36,191 bases of DNA from Wohlfahrtiimonas sp. GTDB lineage: Bacteria; Pseudomonadota; Gammaproteobacteria; Cardiobacteriales; Wohlfahrtiimonadaceae. Numbering within the stretch: position 1 is the first letter of the stretch; each line of letters starts with the position of its first letter. Position numbers and translations under genes: made by a program. The notes beneath the pieces are model-generated. The model was not told where the DNA came from and searched no databases. It saw nothing but the letters and a program-made list of their open reading frames with translations. The stretch covers positions 1 through 36,191 of the forward strand of contig JASLHB010000072.1 of NCBI GenBank assembly GCA_030149965.1, in the 5' to 3' direction. Below are positions 25,763-33,403 of the stretch, piece by piece.

Positions 25763-25780
25763 AATTGATAATTATCAATT
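25763..25780. promoter_or_regulatory. 18-base perfect palindrome, candidate operator
   Basis: AATTGATAA / TTATCAATT is a perfect dyad. It partly resembles Fur sites (GATAAT/ATTATC), but the halves overlap by several bases compared with a true Fur box. It overlaps a possible -35 element (TTATCA 25772-25777, 16 bases, TATGCT 25794-25799), the usual place for a repressor site. The regulator is unknown. Confidence 0.45.
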
Positions 25781-25811
25781 AAAAAAAGTGTGTTATGCTA
25801 CGCGCCTCTTA

Positions 25812-25859
25812 TTCCTAGGCATTCTAGGAAGTAATCTTATTTATCTTATGGATAAATAA
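25812..25859 (+). promoter_or_regulatory. Two hairpins in the 5' leader of the Tat oxidoreductase mRNA
   Basis: The first is TTCCTAG / CTAGGAA (25812-25818 with 25824-25830, loop GCATT). The second is TTATTTATC / GATAAATAA (25837-25845 with 25851-25859, loop TTATG). Both lie between the likely promoter and the SD. The first could also be a DNA dyad. No T-run follows either, so they are not terminators. Confidence 0.4.
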
Positions 25860-25889
25860 ATGTTCAAGGTTTTATGGAGGTAGTAGTCA

Positions 25890-27311
25890 ATGAAAATTTC
25901 ACGTAGAAACTTTCTATTAGGGCTTGGCGCAACAGGCGTTGTTGCTGGTGGTGCATCTGTGTTGGTGCCAATGATGCAAAGAGAAGGTACTTTAGTTAAT
26001 ACTAAGTCACGCGCATTGCATGTCGATGGTACAGAAGGTCCTTTGCCGAAAGAATCTGACGTTGTAATCATTGGTGCTGGTATCCAAGGCATTATGACTG
26101 CAATTAACTTGGCTGAAAGAGGCTTGAGCGTTACGATTTGTGAGAAAGGTGAAGTGGCAGGTGAAATGTCTGGACGTGCTTATAGCCAGATCATCAGCTA
26201 TAAAACAGCACCAGAAATTTTCCCATTGCATCACTACGGTAAAAAAGTTTGGCGTGGTATGAATGAGAAAATTGGTATGGATACAAGTTATCGTACGCAT
26301 GGTCGTGTTGAAGCGATTCCTCATGAGCAAGAATTGGCATTGGTTGAAGAGTGGATTAAAATAAACTCGGAAAATCCGGGTTTTGATACTCCATTAAAGA
26401 CTAGAATCATCAAAGGTGAAGAATTAGCGGCTCGTTTACCTGGTGCGCAATCTAAATGGACAATTGGTGGTTTTGAAGAAGATGCAGGTAGTGTTGATCC
26501 AGAAACTGGTGTTTCTATGTTGGCACGTTATGCGATGCAAATTGGTGTAAAACTTTATACTAATTGTGCGGTTCGTGGTATTGAAACAGCTGCAGGTAAG
26601 ATTTCTGATGTTGTTACAGAGAAAGGTTCTATCAAAACTTCTTCTGTTGTATTGGCAGGTGGTATTTGGACGCGTTTATTCATGGGTAATATGGGTGTTG
26701 ATATTCCAACGTTGAATATTTACTTGTCTCAACAGCGTGTAACAGCTGTTCCAGGTGCACCAAAAGGCAATGTTCACTTACCTAATGGGATTCACTTCCG
26801 TGAACAAGCTGATGGCACATATGCTGTAGCGCCACGTATTTTCACAAGCTCAGTTGTTAAAGATAGCTTTATCTTGGGCCCTGGTTTCTTACATTTATTG
26901 GGTGGCGGTGAATTGCCATTAGAATTTAAGATTGGTCCAGATTTATGGAATTCATTCCAAACTAAAACTTCATGGAAAAATAATGAAGTAACACCATTCG
27001 AAGAATATCGTACTGTAATGGCAACGCCAAATAATGAACATTTGGATCGTGTATTTAATCGAATGAAAGCTGAATTCCCAGTATTTAAGGATTCTAAAGT
27101 TGTAGAGCGTTGGGGAGCTGCGATTAACTTAACATCAGATGAATTGCCAATCATCTCTGAAGTACCACAATATCCTGGTTTATTCATCAATACAGCAACT
27201 GGCTGGGGTATGACAGAAAGTCCTGCATCTGGTCAAATTACGGCTGATTTAGTTATGGGTAGAACGCCATTTATTGATGCAACGCCTTATAGTATGAAGC
27301 GCTTCGGCTAA
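25890..27311 (+). CDS. Tat-exported FAD-dependent amine/amino-acid oxidoreductase (DAO family)
   Basis: This 473-residue flavoprotein has a twin-arginine signal (SRRNFLLGLG at 4-13, then a hydrophobic stretch to about 28), so it should be folded with FAD and exported to the periplasm. The Rossmann motif GAGIQG is at 62-67 with Glu85 in ICEKGEVAGEMSG. The C-terminal GLFINTATGWGMTESPASG is the conserved FAD-binding end of the DAO family, which includes D-amino acid dehydrogenase and glycine/sarcosine oxidases. The substrate cannot be fixed; D-amino acids or N-methylated amines are likely. It is monocistronic, with a palindrome and hairpins upstream and a terminator downstream. The methionine transporter operon begins just beyond, which makes D-methionine a candidate substrate, as an inference only. 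Confidence 0.85.
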   Translation: MKISRRNFLLGLGATGVVAGGASVLVPMMQREGTLVNTKSRALHVDGTEGPLPKESDVVIIGAGIQGIMTAINLAERGLSVTICEKGEVAGEMSGRAYSQIISYKTAPEIFPLHHYGKKVWRGMNEKIGMDTSYRTHGRVEAIPHEQELALVEEWIKINSENPGFDTPLKTRIIKGEELAARLPGAQSKWTIGGFEEDAGSVDPETGVSMLARYAMQIGVKLYTNCAVRGIETAAGKISDVVTEKGSIKTSSVVLAGGIWTRLFMGNMGVDIPTLNIYLSQQRVTAVPGAPKGNVHLPNGIHFREQADGTYAVAPRIFTSSVVKDSFILGPGFLHLLGGGELPLEFKIGPDLWNSFQTKTSWKNNEVTPFEEYRTVMATPNNEHLDRVFNRMKAEFPVFKDSKVVERWGAAINLTSDELPIISEVPQYPGLFINTATGWGMTESPASGQITADLVMGRTPFIDATPYSMKRFG

Positions 27312-27332
27312 TACGAAATATTTGATGTTAAG

Positions 27333-27362
27333 AAGCTCTGATCGAAAGATTGGGGCTTTTTT
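27333..27362 (+). terminator. Rho-independent terminator after the Tat oxidoreductase gene
   Basis: Stem AAGCTCTGATC / GATTGGGGCTT with three G-T pairs and a GAAA tetraloop, followed by T-rich sequence. It separates this gene from the methionine operon. Confidence 0.85.
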
Positions 27363-27429
27363 ATTGACTCGATTTTATAATTTTGAATTATTGCATTCTT
27401 ATCATGTATGTTTTATATGTAAAAATTGT

Positions 27430-27458
27430 TTGCTTCTTAGAATTGTAAATGTTATAAA
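27430..27458 (+). promoter_or_regulatory. Probable promoter of the methionine transporter operon
   Basis: TTGCTT (27430-27435), 17 bases, TATAAA (27453-27458), with an extended -10 TG at 27450-27451. The predicted start near 27465 leaves a 5' leader of about 125 bases before metN, which contains the Met/Cys-rich leader ORF. Confidence 0.6.
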
Positions 27459-27493
27459 TATTTTCATTCAATAGGATTTTATGGGGGCTTGCT

Positions 27494-27616
27494 ATGAAAA
27501 TGTTTATGTCTATGATGTGCTGCTGTGAAATGCGTATTTATATTCAACAGGTTTTAAATCAAATTTCATATTTACAACAGGCGCATAATTATGATCGAGT
27601 TTCAAAACATCAATAA
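27494..27616 (+). CDS. Putative Met/Cys-rich leader peptide upstream of metN
   Basis: This 40-codon ORF begins MKMFMSMMCCCEM: codons 1, 3, 5, 7, 8 and 13 are Met and 9-11 are Cys, so nine of the first 13 are sulfur amino acids. GGGGG at 27483-27487, six bases before the ATG, can serve as SD, and an extended -10 promoter lies just upstream. The frame runs through the metN SD and overlaps the metN start by 26 bases in another frame. The layout suggests that ribosome stalling at Met/Cys codons controls metN translation. I see no terminator between leader and metN, so classic transcription attenuation is unlikely. ATG 27481 opens a rival 15-codon frame with a better-matching AGGA. The control function is inferred. 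Confidence 0.5.
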   Translation: MKMFMSMMCCCEMRIYIQQVLNQISYLQQAHNYDRVSKHQ

Positions 27617-28622
27617 AAAATTTACGAAAAATAATCAAGAAGTTGTTGCACTTCATCCTATTAATTTAACCATTCAAAAAGGAGATGTATTCGGCGTCAT
27701 TGGATACAGCGGAGCAGGCAAAAGTACGCTCATTCGTTTGGTTAATGCATTAGAAAAGCCAACATCAGGCGATGTGATCATTGATGGGCAAGCATTTAGT
27801 CAATTAGATAATAAAGCTTTGCGTAATGTTAAAAAGCGCATTGGTATGATCTTTCAGCACTTTAATTTATTAGAAACTAAAACAGTGGCTGAGAATATCG
27901 CTTTACCATTAAGATTGAATTCTAATTTATCTAAGCAAGCAATAGATGCTCGCATTGATGAATTGTTGGCCTACGTAGAAATTCCTGATAAAAAGCATGC
28001 TTATCCTCGTGAATTATCAGGTGGGCAAAAGCAGCGCGTAGGCATTGCGAGAGCGTTGGCTAATAACCCAGATATTTTATTGTGTGATGAAGCGACATCG
28101 GCGCTTGATCCGCAAACAACACAATCCATTTTAAATTTACTGCGCAAAATTAATAAAGAGCAGGGCATTACGATTATGATGGTGACCCACCAAATGGAAG
28201 TTGTTGTATCTATCTGTAATCGAATTGCAGTGATGGATAAAGGCATTGTGGTGGAAACAGGTTCAACCAAAGAGATTTTCCAAGATCCGAAAGAACCAAT
28301 GACGCGTAAATTCATCAATACATTGATTGAAGAAGAAATTCCAAGAAGCATTATCCGTAACATTGATGATGCTTTGCCAAATCATATTTATCGTTTAGAG
28401 TTTTTGGGTGATTCAGCTAAGAATCCAGTGGTGAATGAACTTATTTTAACTAGAATTGTTGTCGTGAATATTCTGTTTTCCAACATGATCGAGATCGAAG
28501 GGTCGGTGATCGGAAGTATGTTCGTGCAGTTAGCAGGTTCGCAAGAATCTATTGTGGAAGCTGTCGGATTTTTAAGAGAACGTGGCGTTCGCGTTACGCT
28601 TAATCAGTTGGATAAGGAGTAA
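27591..28622 (+). CDS. metN: Methionine ABC transporter ATP-binding protein MetN
   Basis: This ATPase of the MetNIQ importer drives uptake of L- and D-methionine and related compounds. It has 343 residues, like E. coli MetN. Walker A is GYSGAGKST (38-46), the Q-loop Gln is at 89, the signature LSGGQ is at 142-146, Walker B ILLCDE at 162-167 and the D-loop SALDP follows. The C-terminal NIL domain (about 265-343) binds methionine and inhibits the transporter when cell methionine is high. The start ATG 27591 has only a weak SD (CAGG at 27578-27581), and the upstream leader ORF runs across it. It is followed by metI after three bases. Confidence 0.96.
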   Translation: MIEFQNINKKFTKNNQEVVALHPINLTIQKGDVFGVIGYSGAGKSTLIRLVNALEKPTSGDVIIDGQAFSQLDNKALRNVKKRIGMIFQHFNLLETKTVAENIALPLRLNSNLSKQAIDARIDELLAYVEIPDKKHAYPRELSGGQKQRVGIARALANNPDILLCDEATSALDPQTTQSILNLLRKINKEQGITIMMVTHQMEVVVSICNRIAVMDKGIVVETGSTKEIFQDPKEPMTRKFINTLIEEEIPRSIIRNIDDALPNHIYRLEFLGDSAKNPVVNELILTRIVVVNILFSNMIEIEGSVIGSMFVQLAGSQESIVEAVGFLRERGVRVTLNQLDKE

Positions 28623-28625
28623 GTC

Positions 28626-29291
28626 ATGAAGAGTTTATTTGTTACACAAGTTGGGCTGGATGGTTTTTTACTTGCAGGTAAACAAACATTGATCATGGTT
28701 TCAGTTTCTTTGGTGATCGGTGTGATTTTAGGTGGAATCATCGGGATTACATTAGTATTAACTCGTCCAGATGGTATTCGCCCAAACAATTTTATCTACT
28801 CAATTTTGAATCCAATTGTGAATGTGATTCGTTCGTTGCCTTTCATTATTCTATTGGTGGCGATTATTCCAATTACACGTTTAATCATTGGCAGTTCGAT
28901 TGGTACAGCAGCGGCAATTATTCCATTAACAATTTATATCTCGCCATTCATTGGGCGATTGGTAGAAACATCATTGTTAGAAGTGGATCATGGAATTATT
29001 GAGGCTGCGAATTCAATTGGTGCATCTACTTTTGAAACGGTTTGGTATTTCTTGCTACCTGAAGCGAAATCCTCTTTAATCTTGAATTTTACAACAGCAA
29101 CTATTGGCTTAATTGGTGCAACTGCAATGGCAGGTGCGATTGGTGCAGGCGGGATTGGTGATTTGGCCATTAACTATGGTTATAACCGTTATGATAATGC
29201 TGTATTGTTCTACTGTGTTGTGATTTTGGTCATCGTTGTACAGGCTGTACAAATGCTTGGTAACTATTTAGCAAAACGCACTCGAGCATAA
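28626..29291 (+). CDS. metI: Methionine ABC transporter permease MetI
   Basis: This membrane permease of the methionine importer has 221 residues (E. coli MetI has 217) and five predicted helices. The EAA loop that contacts MetN is EAANSIGASTFETVWYFLLP. GAIGAGGIGDLAINYGYNR is the conserved segment near the C-terminus. The SD AAGGAG is at 28614-28619, inside the end of metN, giving tight coupling. The next gene follows after 47 bases without a terminator. Confidence 0.96.
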   Translation: MKSLFVTQVGLDGFLLAGKQTLIMVSVSLVIGVILGGIIGITLVLTRPDGIRPNNFIYSILNPIVNVIRSLPFIILLVAIIPITRLIIGSSIGTAAAIIPLTIYISPFIGRLVETSLLEVDHGIIEAANSIGASTFETVWYFLLPEAKSSLILNFTTATIGLIGATAMAGAIGAGGIGDLAINYGYNRYDNAVLFYCVVILVIVVQAVQMLGNYLAKRTRA

Positions 29292-29338
29292 TTAAAACAA
29301 TTATATAGATAAAAATTCTAATACTTTAGGAGTATCCT

Positions 29339-30493
29339 ATGTCTTTATTTGCCTATGAAAATATGGCGGATCGCCTTTCTTTGACTCGAAAAACTGCATT
29401 GCCATTTAGAGAACGCGCTTCTGAGCATGATCAAACGAATACATTCCCATTCCAAAATATCGCGGATTTAAAGGCGATTAATTATCCTGCCTTAACATTA
29501 GGTAAAGAATTTGGTGGTTTAGGTGCGTCATTGGAAGAGATGCTTAAGCATCAACAAATCATTGCGGAAATGGATGGCTCAACAGCTTTAGCTATTGGCT
29601 GGCATGTTGGCATTACGATGAATTTAGGCGAACAACAAGAGTGGGAAGCATCTATTTTTAAACGCTTTGCAGATGATGTTTTGGCAACAGGTGCTTTGAT
29701 TAATAATGCAGCATCAGAAGCAGCTACAGGCAGTCCAACGCGCGGTGGTTTACCTGAAACAATAGTGCAGCAAAATGAAAAAGGTTGGTTGATTTCAGGT
29801 CGTAAGATTTTTACGACGTTATCACCAGTTTTAGATTATTTTGTCGTATCGGCGAGAATCAATGAGAGTAATGAAGTTGGCCAGTTTTTAGTACATAAAA
29901 GCCGTGAAGGTTTATCCATTGATGAAACTTGGGATTCTGTGGCAATGCGTGCAACAGGAAGTCATGATTTAGTATTGGATCAAGTGCAATTAGATGCACA
30001 GGATTTATTAACTAAAATTACATCAGGAACAAAAACACCACAAGGCTGGTTATTGCACATTCCTGCTGTATATCAAGGCATTGCAACGGCAGCGTTTGAT
30101 TATGCTCTAAACTTTGCGAATACTTATGCGCCCAATAGCTTGGCTTCAGGCACAATTGCTCAGTTCCCAACAGTTCAGCAAAAATTGGGCGAGATGAAAT
30201 TAAAACTCATCCAAAATGAATATTTACTATATGGCGTAGCACGTGATTGGGATCAAGCAGATTCTGAAGCGAAATTTGCATTAGCAGATGCATTGGCTAC
30301 CACTAAAGTTGCAGTTGTGAATAATGCTTTAGATATTGTGGATTTAGCGATGCGTTTAGTGGGCGCAAAATCACTTTCTGCCAATAATCCATTACAACGT
30401 TATTACCGTGATGTGCGTGCAGGATTACATAATCCGCCCATGGAGGACATAGTTTTAGTGAATCTTGCTAAATCGGCTCTGAGCAAACTCTAA
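29339..30493 (+). CDS. Acyl-CoA dehydrogenase-like flavoprotein in the methionine operon
   Basis: This 384-residue protein has the acyl-CoA dehydrogenase fold: an N-terminal helical domain with FGGLGASLEEMLKHQQIIAE, a middle beta domain with NAASEAATGSPTRGG and GWLISGRKIFTT, and a C-terminal helical domain ending with RYYRDVRAGLHNPP. The catalytic base typical of fatty-acid enzymes is not evident. Proteins of this fold near sulfur and methionine transport genes include the SfnB/DszC-like monooxygenase group, which acts on organosulfur compounds with reduced flavin. That role is an inference from position between metI and metQ. An SD (TAGGAG, 29326-29331) precedes the ATG. Confidence 0.85.
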   Translation: MSLFAYENMADRLSLTRKTALPFRERASEHDQTNTFPFQNIADLKAINYPALTLGKEFGGLGASLEEMLKHQQIIAEMDGSTALAIGWHVGITMNLGEQQEWEASIFKRFADDVLATGALINNAASEAATGSPTRGGLPETIVQQNEKGWLISGRKIFTTLSPVLDYFVVSARINESNEVGQFLVHKSREGLSIDETWDSVAMRATGSHDLVLDQVQLDAQDLLTKITSGTKTPQGWLLHIPAVYQGIATAAFDYALNFANTYAPNSLASGTIAQFPTVQQKLGEMKLKLIQNEYLLYGVARDWDQADSEAKFALADALATTKVAVVNNALDIVDLAMRLVGAKSLSANNPLQRYYRDVRAGLHNPPMEDIVLVNLAKSALSKL

Positions 30494-30521
30494 GCTCACA
30501 AAATTAATATTTATGAATATT

Positions 30522-30546
30522 TGCATTGATGAAATTAATCAATGCA
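30522..30546 (+). repeat. Intercistronic hairpin between the flavoprotein and metQ
   Basis: TGCATTGAT (30522-30530) pairs with ATCAATGCA (30538-30546), loop GAAATTA, with no T-run. Such hairpins before a binding-protein gene often stabilise the downstream mRNA after processing, allowing more lipoprotein than permease. Confidence 0.55.
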
Positions 30547-30586
30547 TCGGGATCGTGCATCTTCAATAAAGTGAAAAGGAATGAAA

Positions 30587-31423
30587 ATGTTTAAGAAAAT
30601 AGTAATTATATTGGGTTTTGCTTTGGCTGTTTCAGCTTGTGGTAATAATGAATCAGCAGTCAATTCAAGTGATAAAACATCTGAAAAAAAGACAATTGTT
30701 GTAGCATTTGGTCCATCTTCTTATGGTACGCAATTTACGAAATCTATTCAGCCGATTTTAGAAGCTCAAGGTTATGATGTTGTGCCTAAAATTTTTTCTC
30801 AAAATAGCCAAATTAATCGCAGTATGAAGGATGGTGAAGTTGATGTCTCAATCTTTCAGAGTACGGCTTATATGGCGGATATTAATCGATTATTGGGCAT
30901 GAATATGGTGAAGTTGGCAGATACAGCGAGTGCACCACAATCGTTACGTTCTTCACGCCATCAAAATTTGGATGTAATTAAAGATGGCATGACAATTACT
31001 ATACCGAATGATCCTGTTAATGCAGAACGTGCTGCAAGAATCTTAGAGAATTTAGGTTGGATTAAGATTAAAGAAAATGTTGATCCTATTAAGTTCAACG
31101 TGAATGATATTGAAAAAGGGCAATATGATTTAGTGATTAGAGAAGTAGATCCAGCACAAGCTTTACGTGCCATTGATGATGTGGATTTTGCAGTCATTAA
31201 CGGAAACTATATTGCTAATATGGGATTGAAAATTACAGATTCATTGATTGTGGAAGATACGCCAGCAGAGCATGTTGTAATCGTTTCTATTTTGGGCAAA
31301 GATCAAAATCAGCAATGGGCGAAAGATTTGAAAAAAGCCTATGAATCAAAAGAATTTGAAAATTACATCAAAAATGAGCCATTATATGAAGGGTTTATTT
31401 TACCCAAGCATTGGGATAACTAG
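30587..31423 (+). CDS. metQ: MetQ-type methionine-binding lipoprotein (first copy)
   Basis: This NlpA/MetQ family substrate-binding lipoprotein captures methionine for MetNI. Starting at ATG 30587 it has 278 residues. AAAAGGA ends at 30580, so the ATG at 30581 is too close and 30587 (spacing 6) is preferred. The lipobox is VSAC with Cys18. Conserved features include the TITIPNDPVNAERAARIL segment and the ligand-pocket region near DLVIREVDPAQALRAIDDVD. It differs from E. coli MetQ in its N-terminal pocket (FGPSSYGTQF), so the ligand may differ. A very similar second copy follows after 21 bases. Confidence 0.9.
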   Translation: MFKKIVIILGFALAVSACGNNESAVNSSDKTSEKKTIVVAFGPSSYGTQFTKSIQPILEAQGYDVVPKIFSQNSQINRSMKDGEVDVSIFQSTAYMADINRLLGMNMVKLADTASAPQSLRSSRHQNLDVIKDGMTITIPNDPVNAERAARILENLGWIKIKENVDPIKFNVNDIEKGQYDLVIREVDPAQALRAIDDVDFAVINGNYIANMGLKITDSLIVEDTPAEHVVIVSILGKDQNQQWAKDLKKAYESKEFENYIKNEPLYEGFILPKHWDN

Positions 31424-31444
31424 TCAATCATATAAGAGGCAATA

Positions 31445-32305
31445 ATGAAGCTAAATGGTTTGAAAGTAGCAATGATGCTATGTGCATCATTGATCGTGGC
31501 GGCATGTGGAAATAATAACGAAGAAATTGTGAAAACTTCAGAACCGATTCCGCAAGTAGAGATTAAGGTAGGTTTTGGACCTTCCAATTATGCAGTGCAA
31601 TTTCAAGAATCCATTCAGCCGATTTTAGAGCGACAAGGTTATAAAGTTACGCCGATAGTTTTCTCTCAAAACCCTATGATTACAAGCAGTATGCGCGACA
31701 ATGAAATAGATGCATCCATTTCACAAAGTTATGCATTTATGTTGGACTTAAATCGTTTATTGAAAATGGATATGATGGGCGTTGGCCATACAGCTACAGC
31801 GCCGCAATCATTGCGTTCTAAAAAACATGATTCATTGGATGATGTAACTGATGGCATGGTTGTGACATTATCGAATGATCCGATTAATATGGAACGCGGC
31901 GCAAGAATTTTAGAAAGCTTGGGTTGGGTTAAAATTCATGAAGATGCACAACCTGCGACATTCAGCTTAAAAGATATTGAAAAAGGGCAGTATGATTTAG
32001 TGTTTAAAGATGTTGATCCTGCTCATTCTATGCGTTCGATGGATGATGTAGATTTTGCTGTTGTGAACGGTAACTATGTTGTGAATATGGGGCAGAAAAT
32101 CACTGATGGTTTATATGTGGAAAAAACACCAGATGATCATCGTGTGATCGTGACCATTCAATCGAAAGATAAAGATAAACAATGGGCAAAAGATTTAGCG
32201 GCGGCTTATGCTTCTGATGAATTTAGAGATTATATTTTGGCTCGACCAATGTACGAAGGATTCCTCATGCCAAAAGAGTGGAATCCCGTACCTGATCAGA
32301 AATAA
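31445..32305 (+). CDS. MetQ-type methionine-binding lipoprotein (second copy)
   Basis: This is the second NlpA/MetQ family binding protein, 286 residues, lipobox VAAC with Cys21. It matches the first copy along its length (FGPSNYAVQF, SQNPMITSSMRDNEID, TLSNDPINMERGARIL, DLVFKDVDPAHSMRSMDDVD), pointing to a tandem duplication followed by divergence. Differences fall in the pocket region, for example IREVDPAQ against FKDVDPAH, so the two could bind different ligands such as L-Met, D-Met or methionine sulfoxide. SD AGAGG is at 31435-31439, five bases before ATG. It is the last gene of the operon. Confidence 0.9.
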   Translation: MKLNGLKVAMMLCASLIVAACGNNNEEIVKTSEPIPQVEIKVGFGPSNYAVQFQESIQPILERQGYKVTPIVFSQNPMITSSMRDNEIDASISQSYAFMLDLNRLLKMDMMGVGHTATAPQSLRSKKHDSLDDVTDGMVVTLSNDPINMERGARILESLGWVKIHEDAQPATFSLKDIEKGQYDLVFKDVDPAHSMRSMDDVDFAVVNGNYVVNMGQKITDGLYVEKTPDDHRVIVTIQSKDKDKQWAKDLAAAYASDEFRDYILARPMYEGFLMPKEWNPVPDQK

Positions 32306-32344
32306 GATTATAAGCATTCAATAGAATTTCAAATATTATTTTAA

Positions 32345-32364
32345 AACCTCGCAGAAGCGAGGTT
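32345..32364 (+). repeat. Hairpin before the yidA SD
   Basis: AACCTCGC (32345-32352) with GCGAGGTT (32357-32364), loop AGAA, directly followed by AAGGAA and no T-run. It may cap the metQ mRNA end or modulate yidA rather than terminate transcription. Confidence 0.5.
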
Positions 32365-32376
32365 AAGGAACAATTT

Positions 32377-33183
32377 ATGAGCATAAAATTAATCGCAATT
32401 GATTTAGATGGCACTTTGTTGAATGAGCATCACCTTGTGAGTGATCGTGTGAGACAAAGCATTCAATATGCTCAGGATAAAGGTGTTCAGATAGTTTTAG
32501 CAAGTGGCCGACCATATTCTGGCATGGCGCCAATTTTGCATGATTTAGGTATTTATAATGATAAAAATTATGTGATTACTAATAATGGCGCGATGATTCG
32601 TGACATTACAACAGGCGCAGCGATTCATGAGAACTCATTGAATTATAGTGATTATATTAAGATTGAAGCATTATCTCGAGAATTAAATGTTTGTATGCAT
32701 GTTGTGAGTGATCAATGTTTATATACTGCCAATCGTGAGATTGGTTACTACACGGTTTATGAATCTTATTTGGCGAATATTCCACTTGTTTATCGACCAG
32801 CATCTGAGATGGATGAAGATATTTGTTATAGCAAGTGCATGTTTTCGGATGATCCAAAATTATTGGATGTCGTTGAAAAACGAGTGCCAAAAGAATTTTA
32901 TGACGATTATGAAGTATTTAAAAGTGCATCGTTTTATTTAGAGTTTTTACGTAAAAACTCCACTAAAGGTTATGCTTTACAAAAAATTGCGAATGAACTT
33001 GGTTTTGATAGCTCTGAGATTATGTGTATGGGCGATCATGAAAATGATTTTTCTATGTTTAAAGTGGCAGATATTAAGATTGCGATGGGCAATGCAATTG
33101 ATTTATTGAAAGAGCATGCAACATTTATGACGAAAACAAATAATGAAGATGGTGTAGCGATTGCGATTGAGAAATATATTTGA
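32377..33183 (+). CDS. yidA: Cof-type HAD-IIB sugar phosphatase YidA
   Basis: This cytoplasmic haloacid-dehalogenase phosphatase dephosphorylates sugar phosphates. It has 268 residues (E. coli YidA has 270) and matches it along its length. The nucleophile and acid/base are Asp9 and Asp11 in AIDLDGTLL, motif II is LASGRP, and motif IV is MGDHENDFSMF. The cap region includes ESYLANIPLVYRPASEMD, close to YidA. AAGGAA lies seven bases before the ATG. The operon context is unclear: it follows metQ after a hairpin and may be read through. Confidence 0.93.
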   Translation: MSIKLIAIDLDGTLLNEHHLVSDRVRQSIQYAQDKGVQIVLASGRPYSGMAPILHDLGIYNDKNYVITNNGAMIRDITTGAAIHENSLNYSDYIKIEALSRELNVCMHVVSDQCLYTANREIGYYTVYESYLANIPLVYRPASEMDEDICYSKCMFSDDPKLLDVVEKRVPKEFYDDYEVFKSASFYLEFLRKNSTKGYALQKIANELGFDSSEIMCMGDHENDFSMFKVADIKIAMGNAIDLLKEHATFMTKTNNEDGVAIAIEKYI

Positions 33184-33403
33184 ATATTAAATTAATGTAT
33201 AGATATTCATCAAAAAATTAAAGTGGTTAATAACTGTACAGATTGTTCTATTATCGAAATTATATAGATAACTTTATGAAGTATAAGTGATAAATGTCAT
33301 GATTTAAATTATTTCTCAGTGCGATATGAATTTTTCAGTTTCGCCTTTATGATAAAAGGAATATATTGAATACGCATTTTTTTATTAGCCGGAGGAAATT
33401 AAT

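Larger units (their letters stand above)
25527..25889. other. Very AT-rich intergenic region upstream of the Tat oxidoreductase gene
   Basis: This 363-base stretch has no gene I can support. It is visibly richer in A and T than its surroundings. Short inverted repeats occur, such as ATCAAT/ATTGAT near 25617-25634. The last 130 bases hold an 18-base palindrome and two 5'-leader hairpins, listed separately, then the SD GGAGG at 25876-25880. It is probably the control region of the downstream gene and may bind H-NS-like proteins. Confidence 0.5.

Noticed and set aside
25763..25780. True Fur box
   Set aside because: The dyad resembles Fur half-sites, but the halves overlap and lack the full 19-base pattern, so only an unnamed palindrome is claimed.
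26792..27190. 132-codon open frame antisense to the Tat oxidoreductase
   Set aside because: It lies wholly inside a conserved flavoprotein gene and has no recognisable protein features.
27481..27528. Alternative 15-codon leader ORF (MGACYENVYVYDVLL) upstream of metN
   Set aside because: It has an AGGA with short spacing, but no codon bias toward a sensed amino acid. The overlapping Met/Cys-rich frame fits the operon better. It stays a rival for ribosome entry.
30581..30586. ATG 30581 as start of the first metQ
   Set aside because: It directly abuts the SD. ATG 30587 has proper spacing and keeps the lipoprotein signal.
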